Shown: positions 1 to 5,775, numbered from the stretch's first letter. The stretch: 5,802 nt of DNA from JBBKWJ01 sp037968895 (GCA_037968895.1 JBBKWJ010000318.1:1-5802), one strand, 5' to 3'. The notes: a model not told the origin generated them from the sequence alone. Program-made: numbers and translations.

Positions 1-414
1 CTCGTTCCGCCTGCGCTCATCGCCAATCTCCGCCACAACGACAGCCTGCATGAAGACGTGGTCTTCTTGTCAGTGGTCACCGCCGACGTTCCCCACGTCA
101 TGCCTGCGGCCCGCGAATCTGTCGTCCATCATGACTTAGGGTTTCACGAGCTAGAGATGAGATACGGCTTCCAGGATCAGCATTCCCTTGCGGCGGACCT
201 CGAAGGTTTGGTTGTCGATGACCTCAGTTTCGATCCCAATTCGACGACATACTTTCTTGGACGAGAGCACATCGAGTCGGCGTCGACTCCGGGAATGTCG
301 ACCTGGCGAGATCGGCTGTACGTGATACTGCTTCGCAATGCCAGTGATCCGGCGACTGCCTTCGGCCTTCCTCCGAGCCGCACGATTGACATCGGCACGC
401 ACGTCGAACTCTGA
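1..414 (+). CDS. kup: KUP-family potassium transporter, C-terminal end (5' truncated)
   Basis: This reading frame is open from the first base and ends at TGA 412-414, giving the last 137 residues of a larger protein; the start lies outside the window. The first residues read LVPPALIANLRHNDSLHEDV, followed by VFLSVVTADVPHV. Further on come FDPNSTTYFLGRE, then M-S-T-W-R-D-R-L-Y with RNASDPATAFGLP, and a D-I-G-T-H-V-E-L end. This order is characteristic of the cytoplasmic C-terminal domain of KUP/HAK/KT transporters, which take up K+ across the inner membrane, probably with protons. The membrane-spanning part (about 12 helices in full-length members of roughly 600-700 residues) is not in view, so transport residues cannot be checked. 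It converges on the next gene with only 24 bp between stops. Family assignment is strong; ion specificity rests on the family. Confidence 0.93.
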   Translation, partial: LVPPALIANLRHNDSLHEDVVFLSVVTADVPHVMPAARESVVHHDLGFHELEMRYGFQDQHSLAADLEGLVVDDLSFDPNSTTYFLGREHIESASTPGMSTWRDRLYVILLRNASDPATAFGLPPSRTIDIGTHVEL

Positions 415-432
415 CCGAGCCTTGACGAGCCT
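412..432. repeat. short imperfect tandem repeat at a convergent gene junction
   Basis: TGACCGAGCCT (412-422) is followed directly by TGACGAGCCT (423-432), two copies differing by one C. The first copy begins with the stop codon of the upstream transporter gene. The 24 bp between the two convergent stops contains no convincing terminator hairpin or T-run. Slippage is a possible origin; no function is evident. Confidence 0.3.
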
Positions 433-438
433 CGCTGT

Positions 439-1101
439 CTAGCGGCCGACGAGAATGCACGCTGATTCGAGGGGACCTCGTGTAGTGGAGAATTCCTCGT
501 CAAATTCGGCGGGCGGCAAAACATTGAGCTGGTCATACCCGGCGTCGAGAACCGGCATGCTCGTGGTCCGACCGAACGTCGGGTACCAAGGGTTTCCGGC
601 GACCGAGAGTTCAAGCTCAACCAGGCCCCAGTCTTCACCATTTGCCTGATCGTCACAGCGGTCGGGGGTGAACGTAATGGCAATACGGGCGTCGCTGTTC
701 GCCTCGACGACGAATGGAAGGTCGGCGAGTGAGCGAGGAGGCATCTCGTAGCTTCCGGCATCGCGGTATGGCGAGACGTCGATGACAGTTGCGCCTTCAA
801 GCTCGGCCGTTGCGTTGGTGATGACAATTGGGCGGGGGCTTGAGTTGTAGAAGTACGCAGTGACAGTTGCGGCCCCTGGTTGAAGCGATTGTCCCATCTG
901 GGCCCCGGAGCCACCGCTTCCGCAGCAATCTGGTGCCGGTCGTAGGGCGCCAACGTGCAAGAAATAGCCAACCACCCCGGTGCCACCGATGACGACCGCG
1001 GCAAATGCCAGCCGAGCCCACCAAGGCCTGGGTGGGGGGAGCAGCACGTCGATCGGATCGCCGTGCGCCTTGGAAGTGGTGGTCGTGGTGTCTGCGGACA
1101 T
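439..1101 (-). CDS. single-pass membrane protein with outward-facing beta-rich domain, function unknown
   Basis: The gene encodes 220 residues from ATG (1101-1099) to TAG (441-439). I do not recognise the family. The ATG has a good ribosome site, AGAGG at 1114-1110 on the minus strand, 8 nt upstream. The N-terminus is a Thr-rich, proline-containing cytoplasmic stretch (1-27), then one hydrophobic helix (about 29-50), preceded by Arg residues and so probably inside-to-outside. A Gly/Ser-rich linker (about 61-75) follows, then a domain with alternating hydrophobic and polar residues (about 78-170), such as TVTAYFYNSS, PIVITNATAEL and ARIAITFTPD, as expected for a beta-sandwich. Cysteines at 59, 60, 149 and 215 all lie on the predicted outer side and could form disulfides. 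No LPXTG signal or catalytic motif is visible. It is divergent from the membrane protein/GntR operon and appears to share its control region. A surface or envelope role is an inference. Confidence 0.8.
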   Translation of the reverse strand: MSADTTTTTSKAHGDPIDVLLPPPRPWWARLAFAAVVIGGTGVVGYFLHVGALRPAPDCCGSGGSGAQMGQSLQPGAATVTAYFYNSSPRPIVITNATAELEGATVIDVSPYRDAGSYEMPPRSLADLPFVVEANSDARIAITFTPDRCDDQANGEDWGLVELELSVAGNPWYPTFGRTTSMPVLDAGYDQLNVLPPAEFDEEFSTTRGPLESACILVGR

Positions 1102-1143
1102 CGTGGTTGCCTCTTGATCGGTGAGCGGACGAAATGTTCACTC

Positions 1144-1173
1144 TTGACTTTTGTCATAATGTCATGGGACAAT
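1144..1173 (+). promoter_or_regulatory. candidate promoter of the membrane protein-GntR operon
   Basis: The -35 box TTGACT (1144-1149, 5 of 6 to consensus) and the -10 box GACAAT (1168-1173, 4 of 6) are separated by 18 bp. Transcription would start near 1180, leaving about 50 nt of leader before ATG 1233. The -35 arm pairs with an inverted copy at 1179-1184, which serves as -35 of the opposing promoter candidate. The direct repeat GTCAT at 1153-1157 and 1161-1165, and the dyad TTGTC/GACAA (1151-1155 and 1168-1172), lie in the spacer and -10, where a repressor could act. Assigned from consensus match only. Confidence 0.5.
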
Positions 1174-1184
1174 GAGACAGTCAA
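1156..1184 (-). promoter_or_regulatory. candidate promoter of the exported-protein gene, overlapping the opposing promoter
   Basis: Read on the minus strand, the -35 box is TTGACT (1184-1179, 5 of 6) and the -10 box is CATTAT (1161-1156, 4 of 6), with the ideal 17-bp spacing. Transcription would begin near 1149, giving a leader of about 48 nt that contains the AGAGG ribosome site. The element overlaps the rightward promoter almost completely, so RNA polymerase could probably not occupy both at once. Confidence 0.48.
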
Positions 1185-1197
1185 GTGGAAATTCCAC
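1185..1197. promoter_or_regulatory. 13-bp near-perfect palindrome, possible operator
   Basis: GTGGAA (1185-1190) and TTCCAC (1192-1197) form a perfect 6-bp inverted repeat around one central A. It lies just downstream of the predicted rightward start site and next to the -35 box of the leftward promoter. The one-base centre makes an RNA hairpin unlikely, so a DNA site for a dimeric protein is the better reading. The operon-encoded GntR protein is the natural candidate binder, though this is inferred from position only. Confidence 0.4.
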
Positions 1198-1232
1198 CTG
1201 CGGGTCACCAGACCTACATACACGACAGAGAT

Positions 1233-2180
1233 ATGGAAACGAAGATGGCCGCTGTAGCTCGTTGGTTGTTGCGCTGGCGTGGGGCACCCCTCATGGCCAG
1301 TGTGTTTGCAGTAATTGCATCAGGAACACTTATAGCTCGCGGCACCACCACCGCTGGCGCCGACGACCAAGGTTCCGTTGGCTGGCTCTCAATCGTCGCA
1401 GTTGGTGTCATCGGGACCCTGATTGTTCTGGTTCTGCTTCGACTGCTGGCCATGCTCGCCGGTGTCGATCCTGATGCGAAGTCAATCGCACAGCGTCTGA
1501 CCACCGGCCCCGATCAACAGCGCCTTCTCGCCCGCTGGCTGCAACGGACCCGTTGGGCCCGCAACGTCGGGGGCATAGCCGGACTCGTGTGGTGGGCTTT
1601 TGGCACCTCAGGCCAAGGCGATGTGCTTCTCTCCGGAGTCGGCGGAATCGCCCTGGGATCCATGGTGGCCCAGCTTCACCACATTCGGCCCGCAACTGGC
1701 CCTCGGACCGCTTCGCTTGAACACCGCTCGGTGCACGACTACATCCCCGCTGAGTGGAGGCGGCGCATGATCGCAGTCGCTGCTCTCGCGTCGATCTTGT
1801 TCGCCGGGGGTTTCCTGGTTGCGGATGCTGGCGAAGCAGTGTGGTGGGGGATCGCAGCGATGGCTGTGCTTGGGGTTGCGTACTTCGTGCAATGGCGGGT
1901 TGCGGCTCGTCGCCGTCCTGCGCTCAGTACCGGGCTCCAGCAGGCTGACAATCTTGCCCGAGAGTTGGCGATCGACCGTGGCCTGGCCCAGCCCGCAACC
2001 TACTTTGCCCTGGCGTTATTCGCTCATGGAGCAGGGAGCTTCGAGACCAGCTTCGGGGGTGCGGCAACTGCCGTGTCGGTCATTGCATGGCTGTATGCCC
2101 TCTACCTTTGGTGGAACAACCGTCGACTCGGACTTGACCACATTTTGAACGTCAAGCACGCGCAACCAGCAGTGGCCTGA
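1233..2180 (+). CDS. polytopic integral membrane protein, function unknown
   Basis: From ATG 1233 to TGA 2178-2180 the product is 315 residues. I cannot name the family. Hydrophobic segments lie at about 18-36, 50-75, 111-126, 130-147, 178-197, 202-221, 252-266 and 272-294, suggesting seven or eight membrane helices. Positive loops, including RWLQRTRWAR (about 101-110), WRRR (175-178) and RVAARRR (222-228), should face the cytoplasm. No transporter or enzyme motif is visible. An in-frame GTG at 1185 would add 16 residues, but it sits almost at the predicted transcription start and inside a palindrome, so I prefer ATG 1233; ATG 1245 is also possible. None has a strong ribosome site. The stop lies 5 bp before the GntR start, so the two are almost certainly co-transcribed. 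YtrA-type regulators usually sit beside genes for membrane transport proteins, often ABC transporters, but no ATPase gene is present here. Confidence 0.82.
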   Translation: METKMAAVARWLLRWRGAPLMASVFAVIASGTLIARGTTTAGADDQGSVGWLSIVAVGVIGTLIVLVLLRLLAMLAGVDPDAKSIAQRLTTGPDQQRLLARWLQRTRWARNVGGIAGLVWWAFGTSGQGDVLLSGVGGIALGSMVAQLHHIRPATGPRTASLEHRSVHDYIPAEWRRRMIAVAALASILFAGGFLVADAGEAVWWGIAAMAVLGVAYFVQWRVAARRRPALSTGLQQADNLARELAIDRGLAQPATYFALALFAHGAGSFETSFGGAATAVSVIAWLYALYLWWNNRRLGLDHILNVKHAQPAVA

Positions 2181-2185
2181 CGCCG

Positions 2186-2557
2186 ATGTTACTTCTCGTT
2201 GATCCGGACATACCTCTACCTGTCTACGAGCAGCTACGTGAGCAGATCGTGCGAATGGTCGCTGCGGGCACACTCACGCCGGGGCATCGACTGCCAACGA
2301 TTCGCCAACTCGCTGCTGATCTTGGACTGGCCAAGGGAACCGTTGCGAAGGCGTATGAGTTGCTCGAGTCTGACTCGGTAATCGCAACACGCGGGCGGAA
2401 GGGCTCGTTCGTCCTGGAGGCCAAAGGGCACTCTGCCGCCGACCGTGGTTTGGGGCTGGCGCAACCAATCGACATGCTCGTCGTTACCGCCAAACAGCTT
2501 GGTGCGAGTGTCGACGAAGTTGTTGCGGCGCTCGAATCGGCGTGGGAAAAATTCTGA
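2186..2557 (+). CDS. GntR-family transcriptional regulator, YtrA subfamily
   Basis: This 123-residue protein (ATG 2186 to TGA 2555-2557) has a winged helix-turn-helix at about 10-76. The block PVYEQLREQIVRMVAAGTL is followed by PGHRLPTIRQLAADLGLAKG and TVAKAYELLE, then the wing at RGRKGSFV (69-76). Only about 47 residues follow, largely two helices (about 93-122, with DMLVVTAKQLGAS and DEVVAALESAW). The absence of a large ligand domain, together with the total length, is typical of the short YtrA subfamily, whose tail serves for dimerisation. Such proteins usually repress their own operon until an effector, often an envelope stress or antibiotic cue, releases them. The gene is the second of a tight two-gene operon and has no clear ribosome site of its own, so translation is probably coupled to the upstream gene. 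The effector is unknown. Confidence 0.93.
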   Translation: MLLLVDPDIPLPVYEQLREQIVRMVAAGTLTPGHRLPTIRQLAADLGLAKGTVAKAYELLESDSVIATRGRKGSFVLEAKGHSAADRGLGLAQPIDMLVVTAKQLGASVDEVVAALESAWEKF

Positions 2558-2587
2558 CGAAACCCTCGACTTTCCGAACACCTGCTT

Positions 2588-2606
2588 CTCCAGGCTGTCC
2601 TGGGAG
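2588..2606. terminator. weak hairpin in the convergent junction
   Basis: CTCCAGG (2588-2594), loop CTGT, then CCTGGGAG (2599-2606) can form a seven-pair stem with one bulged G. It is the only hairpin noticed in the 73 bp between the convergent stops at 2557 and 2631. There is no adjacent T-run on either strand, so it is not a classic intrinsic terminator. Confidence 0.25.
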
Positions 2607-2630
2607 CTCACGTTCGAGGAGTAGCAATCT

Positions 2631-4562
2631 TCAGTGGTTGGCGACGGAAGCGCCAGCGACTCGGGGAAGCGCCACCCACAGATTCGCTCGATCATCTGCC
2701 GCTTGACCGAGAGGCCGAATGACGAGGTCGTCGTCATGGTCAGCATTATCTTCGTTGGCCTCGTCGACATGCACCACCTCGGTGACGTGGCTCGCGATGC
2801 TGGGAATGCCGTCGATTGTGTCGGAGCCAGCCGTCGTGGCGAGAACGATGGGGATATTCAAGTGGTCTGAGAGTCGGGCCCCGACGAGCCACGTGAGTTC
2901 TGAAACGGCTTGATGCGATTGCACAAGATCGTCTGGGTCGAGGCGGAGCACGATCCGGCGGTACTGGCTTAGATTGTTCGTCCTGGCGATGACAACCGGC
3001 GCATTCGCGAGGTCGAGCAGGGTGTCGGCCGTGTCGCTGAATCGGTCGGTGAGGTTGGTGCGATGACCGTCCCATGGCAGCAGGATCAGTGTGGCCGCGG
3101 TCTCGATCGCAGCGTGGATAAGTCCAGCCGTTGGAGTGAGATCGAGTCGAACGATCGAGTGCGCCTCGCATCGATTGGCTAGTGCAGTCCGTTCCGCGGT
3201 GTTGGCCATGCGGTGGCGGAGCGCAGTTACCTCTGCATTGGTCGACCCGAGGTCGAGGACTGAGAGCGGGTATACGGTGCCACTGTCGCGACGCCCGAGT
3301 GCAGCGGCGAGCTCGATGGTCGACTCGTTTGCCGAGTCAGGGGAGAGGGGGACGATGATGCGTTTCCCGATTGGTGTGACTCGGGACGGCGCGGGCGGCA
3401 ATCGACTGATGGCGTGGTTGGCGGCAACAGTGCCGCCGAGACAGGTGACGAGTATGACCACGATGACGGCGTCGACGGTCTCTTGTTCGAGGAGCCCAAT
3501 CTTGAATCCGACAAAGACTGCAGCCAAAGTGGCGGCCGCCTGTGGGACCGACAACGCAATCAACGTGAGACGTTCCGCTGAATCGAGGTTGTAGAGCCGG
3601 GCCGTAGCTGCGGCAGCCAAACTTTTGCCTGCGATGACAACAAAGGTAAACGCTGCGGCGAGGAGGAGTGTGCGGCTATTGGTGAGCGCGGCTGATGGGT
3701 CGATGAGCATCCCAACGGAGATCAGGAAGATAGGGATCAGCAGCCTCGACCCAAATTGATGGATCGTCTCGTCGAGTTCGGAGCCTTCAACGACATGGCG
3801 GTTCATGGCCAATCCGGCGAAGAATGCCCCGATGATTGGCTCAACGCCTGCAGCCTCGGCCAAGAGCGACGACCCGTAGAGCGCAACCATCACGAAGAGG
3901 AACCGAGCGGGGCGGTCTCGGCCGATGCTGGAGAAGAACCAGCCAGTCACTTTGGGCAGGCCAAGAAGAACGATGGCACCCGCACCGAGAATCACCGGGA
4001 TCTGGAGGAGGAGTGAGGCCGCCGTGAGCTCGCCCTCATGGGCTCGGGCCACAACTACGAGCACGAGAAGCGCTGCCGTGTCGGTAATTGCGGTGCCGGC
4101 AACACCAATGGAGACGGCACGGTTTGACACGGCGCGCGCCTTTTGAAACATCGGGTAGGTGAGCAGCGTGTGCGAGGCCCAACACGAGGCCAGCAGAACG
4201 GCGGCAAGCACCTCGAACCCGAGAAGCAGATGGGCAATCAGTCCAAGGGCGATCGGGAAAGAAAAGGTGAGCACGCCGAAGGTCGCGGCGCTCTTGCGTT
4301 GCGCGGTGAAATCCTCGGGGTCGAGTTCGAGGCCTGCTTGAAACATGAGATACAGCAGACCGGCAGTGCCAAGCGCTGCAATGGTGCCCGTCCGTTCGAT
4401 GAGGCCGAGTACATTCGGGCCAACGATTGCGCCGCCGACAATGAGGCCAACGAGATCAGGGAGCTTGAGAAGACGGCCGAGCCGAGGGGCGATTAGGGCG
4501 ACGGAAAAAATGATGAGCAGCACACCATGGCCGCTCTGTAGCGGCAACGAGATCTCATCCAT
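2631..4562 (-). CDS. CPA2-type cation:proton antiporter with USP-like cytoplasmic domain
   Basis: From ATG (4562-4560) to TGA (2633-2631) this encodes 643 residues. The membrane half (about 12-387) shows CPA2 hallmarks in order: LVGLIVGGAIVGPNVLGLI (37-55), the GLLYLMFQAGLELD block (68-81), AITDTAALLVL (158-168), EAAGVEPIIGAFFAGLAMNR (236-255), LLIPIFLISVGMLID (274-288), and Lys313 in a late helix. Members exchange K+ or Na+ for H+ across the inner membrane. The position often Asp-Asp or Asn-Asp in this superfamily is Thr160-Asp161. Residues 400-643 form a soluble tail resembling tandem universal-stress-protein folds, starting at RIIVPLSPDS (401) and again at RRIVLRLDPD (535), with an acidic run at 600-612. 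An upstream in-frame extension is rejected because it enters the divergent regulator gene and lacks hydrophobic or conserved sequence. No clear ribosome site precedes the chosen ATG. Which cation is carried cannot be read from sequence. Confidence 0.92.
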   Translation of the reverse strand: MDEISLPLQSGHGVLLIIFSVALIAPRLGRLLKLPDLVGLIVGGAIVGPNVLGLIERTGTIAALGTAGLLYLMFQAGLELDPEDFTAQRKSAATFGVLTFSFPIALGLIAHLLLGFEVLAAVLLASCWASHTLLTYPMFQKARAVSNRAVSIGVAGTAITDTAALLVLVVVARAHEGELTAASLLLQIPVILGAGAIVLLGLPKVTGWFFSSIGRDRPARFLFVMVALYGSSLLAEAAGVEPIIGAFFAGLAMNRHVVEGSELDETIHQFGSRLLIPIFLISVGMLIDPSAALTNSRTLLLAAAFTFVVIAGKSLAAAATARLYNLDSAERLTLIALSVPQAAATLAAVFVGFKIGLLEQETVDAVIVVILVTCLGGTVAANHAISRLPPAPSRVTPIGKRIIVPLSPDSANESTIELAAALGRRDSGTVYPLSVLDLGSTNAEVTALRHRMANTAERTALANRCEAHSIVRLDLTPTAGLIHAAIETAATLILLPWDGHRTNLTDRFSDTADTLLDLANAPVVIARTNNLSQYRRIVLRLDPDDLVQSHQAVSELTWLVGARLSDHLNIPIVLATTAGSDTIDGIPSIASHVTEVVHVDEANEDNADHDDDLVIRPLGQAADDRANLWVALPRVAGASVANH

Positions 4563-4606
4563 CGCAGCAGTGTGGCGAGACAATCGGTGAAAAACGACGC
4601 TTGGAA

Positions 4607-4641
4607 CGGCAATAGAGCCGGATGGAATCTGCCGATTCGGC
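4607..4641. promoter_or_regulatory. cluster of CGGC/GCCG dyads between divergent genes, possible operators
   Basis: The divergent spacer contains CGGC-N6-GCCG (4607-4610 and 4617-4620) and an 11-bp near-perfect palindrome GCCGA-T-TCGGC (4631-4641). Such dyads between a regulator gene and its divergent partner are plausible binding sites, but arms this short occur often by chance in GC-rich DNA. No strong -35/-10 pair was found for the antiporter gene. Confidence 0.25.
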
Positions 4642-4646
4642 GAAAA

Positions 4647-4674
4647 TGGCCCACAGGAGGCATAATGTGGGCCG
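4647..4674. promoter_or_regulatory. perfect 8-bp inverted repeat abutting the PucR-type gene start
   Basis: GGCCCACA (4648-4655) and TGTGGGCC (4666-4673) are exact inverted copies separated by 10 bases; a T-G wobble could extend the stem to 4647-4674. The right arm ends one base before the regulator's ATG. The loop holds GGAGG, a ribosome-site-like sequence. The structure can be read as a DNA operator for autoregulation covering the -10 box, or as an RNA stem-loop presenting GGAGG in its loop. The sequence cannot decide between these. Confidence 0.5.
4663..4668 (+). promoter_or_regulatory. TANNNT -10 box, candidate leaderless promoter of the PucR-type gene
   Basis: TAATGT fits the TANNNT pattern, and the overlapping CATAAT (4661-4666) matches the -10 consensus at 5 of 6 positions. 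Six bases separate the box from ATG 4675, the spacing expected if transcription starts at the first base of the start codon. No good -35 box is visible. This would explain why the strong AGGAGG (4655-4660) lies 14 nt from the ATG, too far for normal use. Confidence 0.4.
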
Positions 4675-5775
4675 ATGTCCGACAGATCACAGTCCGTCGA
4701 TTGGGCCGTTAGCGGCCTTGCCCAGCTCTTCGACACAGTATTGACCGTTGCCGAAAGCTCTGGCGATCTCGGCGACGATGACCGGGAACAGTTCGTCGAA
4801 ACCGGAGCGGCCGCATTCGCCACGGGAATGAGTCTGAGTGGCGTCGTCGACAGCTATCTCGGGGGAGCGGGTGAGGTGTGGGAATATGTCTTCGCCGAGG
4901 CTGATCACGAGCGAACTGTTGCGCTAAGTCGCTCGCTTCGGCGGGTGTCATCGCAGGCGATCTCCTCACTGGCCGAAGGATTCGAGGAGGCGCAGCGGCT
5001 CTCGACCAGGGCTGAGGAGTCGCTGCGGCGGACGTTCCTCGATGACCTCTTTGGCGTGGATCCCGACCCGACCAGGCTTGCCGATGTTGCCAAACAACTC
5101 GACTTTCCCACGTTCGGCGAAATCGTCGTAGCCGTCGCTGGTGCCGACCGTAATTTCAACGATGGCGGTCCGACCCAGTTGCGAGTGAGGCGAGATCTTC
5201 GTTCGAGGGCACCCAAGCGTCATCTCGTCGTTACCGCCAAGGAGGGACGAATCGTCGTCATCGCATTAGACACCTCAACGTCGGACCTCAGCGCCTTGGT
5301 TGCTGGTGCTACTGGCTCCGTGCCCGATGTCGAGTGGCATATCGGTATAGGCGAGAGCGTGGCGACCCTTGAGGATGTTGGCAGTTCGTATCGGCACGCT
5401 GTTGAAGCGATGCGAATCGGTCGGACTTTTGGGCTTTCAGCGCCAACCCGGTTCGACCGAATTCTGCCCGAACGACTCCTCAGCGCCGACCCAGTAGTAG
5501 CTGCCTCTCTCATTGCGGCGGTGATCGAGCCCCTTACTGTGAAACCAAAAGGTGAATTGATGGCGACGCTCGCCTCGTTCATCGAGCACGCCGGCAATAT
5601 GGCCGAGGTCGCCCGCGATCTCAATGTGGGCGCTCGAACCGTCGGCTATCGGCTCGACCGAATCGCCGAAATTACCGGGTACTCGGTTCGGCAGGCTGAT
5701 GAGCGATTTGTCCTCGAGCTCGCATACCGAGCAATGCCGCTCGCCGTTTCGCCCCAAACTAGGCCTTCTAAGTAG
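4675..5775 (+). CDS. PucR/CdaR-type transcriptional regulator with RsbRD-like N-terminal domain
   Basis: The product is 366 residues, from ATG 4675 to TAG 5773-5775. An in-frame TAA at 4663-4665 makes this ATG the earliest possible start. The N-terminal helical region (about 8-110) contains GMSLSGVVDSYLGGAGEVWE (51-70), resembling the RsbRD-type sensory domain found in many actinobacterial PucR proteins. The middle (about 120-255) fits the CdaR GGDEF-like domain, with FLDDLFGVD at its start and IGIGESVATLEDVGSSYRHA (223-242) near its end. The C-terminal helix-turn-helix (about 297-354) has TLASFIEHAGNMAEVARDLN, then TVGYRLDRIAEITG and the closing FVLELAYRA. The usual His-x-Asn-Thr before the recognition helix reads Gly-Ala-Arg-Thr (319-322). 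The protein likely binds DNA as a dimer in response to an unknown cue. Being divergent from the antiporter with 112 bp between, that gene is the likeliest target, along with its own promoter. Confidence 0.9.
   Translation: MSDRSQSVDWAVSGLAQLFDTVLTVAESSGDLGDDDREQFVETGAAAFATGMSLSGVVDSYLGGAGEVWEYVFAEADHERTVALSRSLRRVSSQAISSLAEGFEEAQRLSTRAEESLRRTFLDDLFGVDPDPTRLADVAKQLDFPTFGEIVVAVAGADRNFNDGGPTQLRVRRDLRSRAPKRHLVVTAKEGRIVVIALDTSTSDLSALVAGATGSVPDVEWHIGIGESVATLEDVGSSYRHAVEAMRIGRTFGLSAPTRFDRILPERLLSADPVVAASLIAAVIEPLTVKPKGELMATLASFIEHAGNMAEVARDLNVGARTVGYRLDRIAEITGYSVRQADERFVLELAYRAMPLAVSPQTRPSK

Noticed and set aside
177..1223. A 348-codon open frame on the minus strand spanning the KUP gene end and the exported-protein gene
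   Set aside because: Its translation is low-complexity, rich in Ser, Arg and Pro, and without conserved motifs. It lies antisense to the well-supported KUP coding region and in a different frame over the exported-protein gene, which has a ribosome site and a membrane helix.
1185..1232. GTG start at 1185 for the polytopic membrane protein
   Set aside because: It lies about 5 nt from the predicted transcription start, within a palindrome, with no ribosome site; the added 16 residues are polar and look non-coding. ATG 1233 is preferred, with ATG 1245 as an alternative.
1754..2148. Overlapping 64- and 109-codon plus-strand frames within the membrane protein gene
   Set aside because: They are out of frame with a clear multi-helix membrane protein and show Cys-, Ser- and Arg-rich shadow composition.
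2558..2630. Intrinsic terminator between the GntR and antiporter genes
   Set aside because: Only a weak bulged hairpin is present and no T-run follows it on either strand, so it was listed at low confidence rather than as a secure terminator.
3091..3594. A 167-codon plus-strand frame inside the antiporter gene
   Set aside because: It is antisense to well-conserved antiporter coding sequence, and its translation is compositionally odd with no recognisable motif.
4563..4823. N-terminal extension of the antiporter by up to 87 residues
   Set aside because: The extra residues have no hydrophobic helix or family match, and the extension would run 149 bp into the divergent PucR-type gene. Homology begins close to the ATG at 4562.
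5220..5624. A 134-codon minus-strand frame inside the PucR-type gene
   Set aside because: It mirrors the codon bias of the gene on the other strand and has no ribosome site or recognisable domain.
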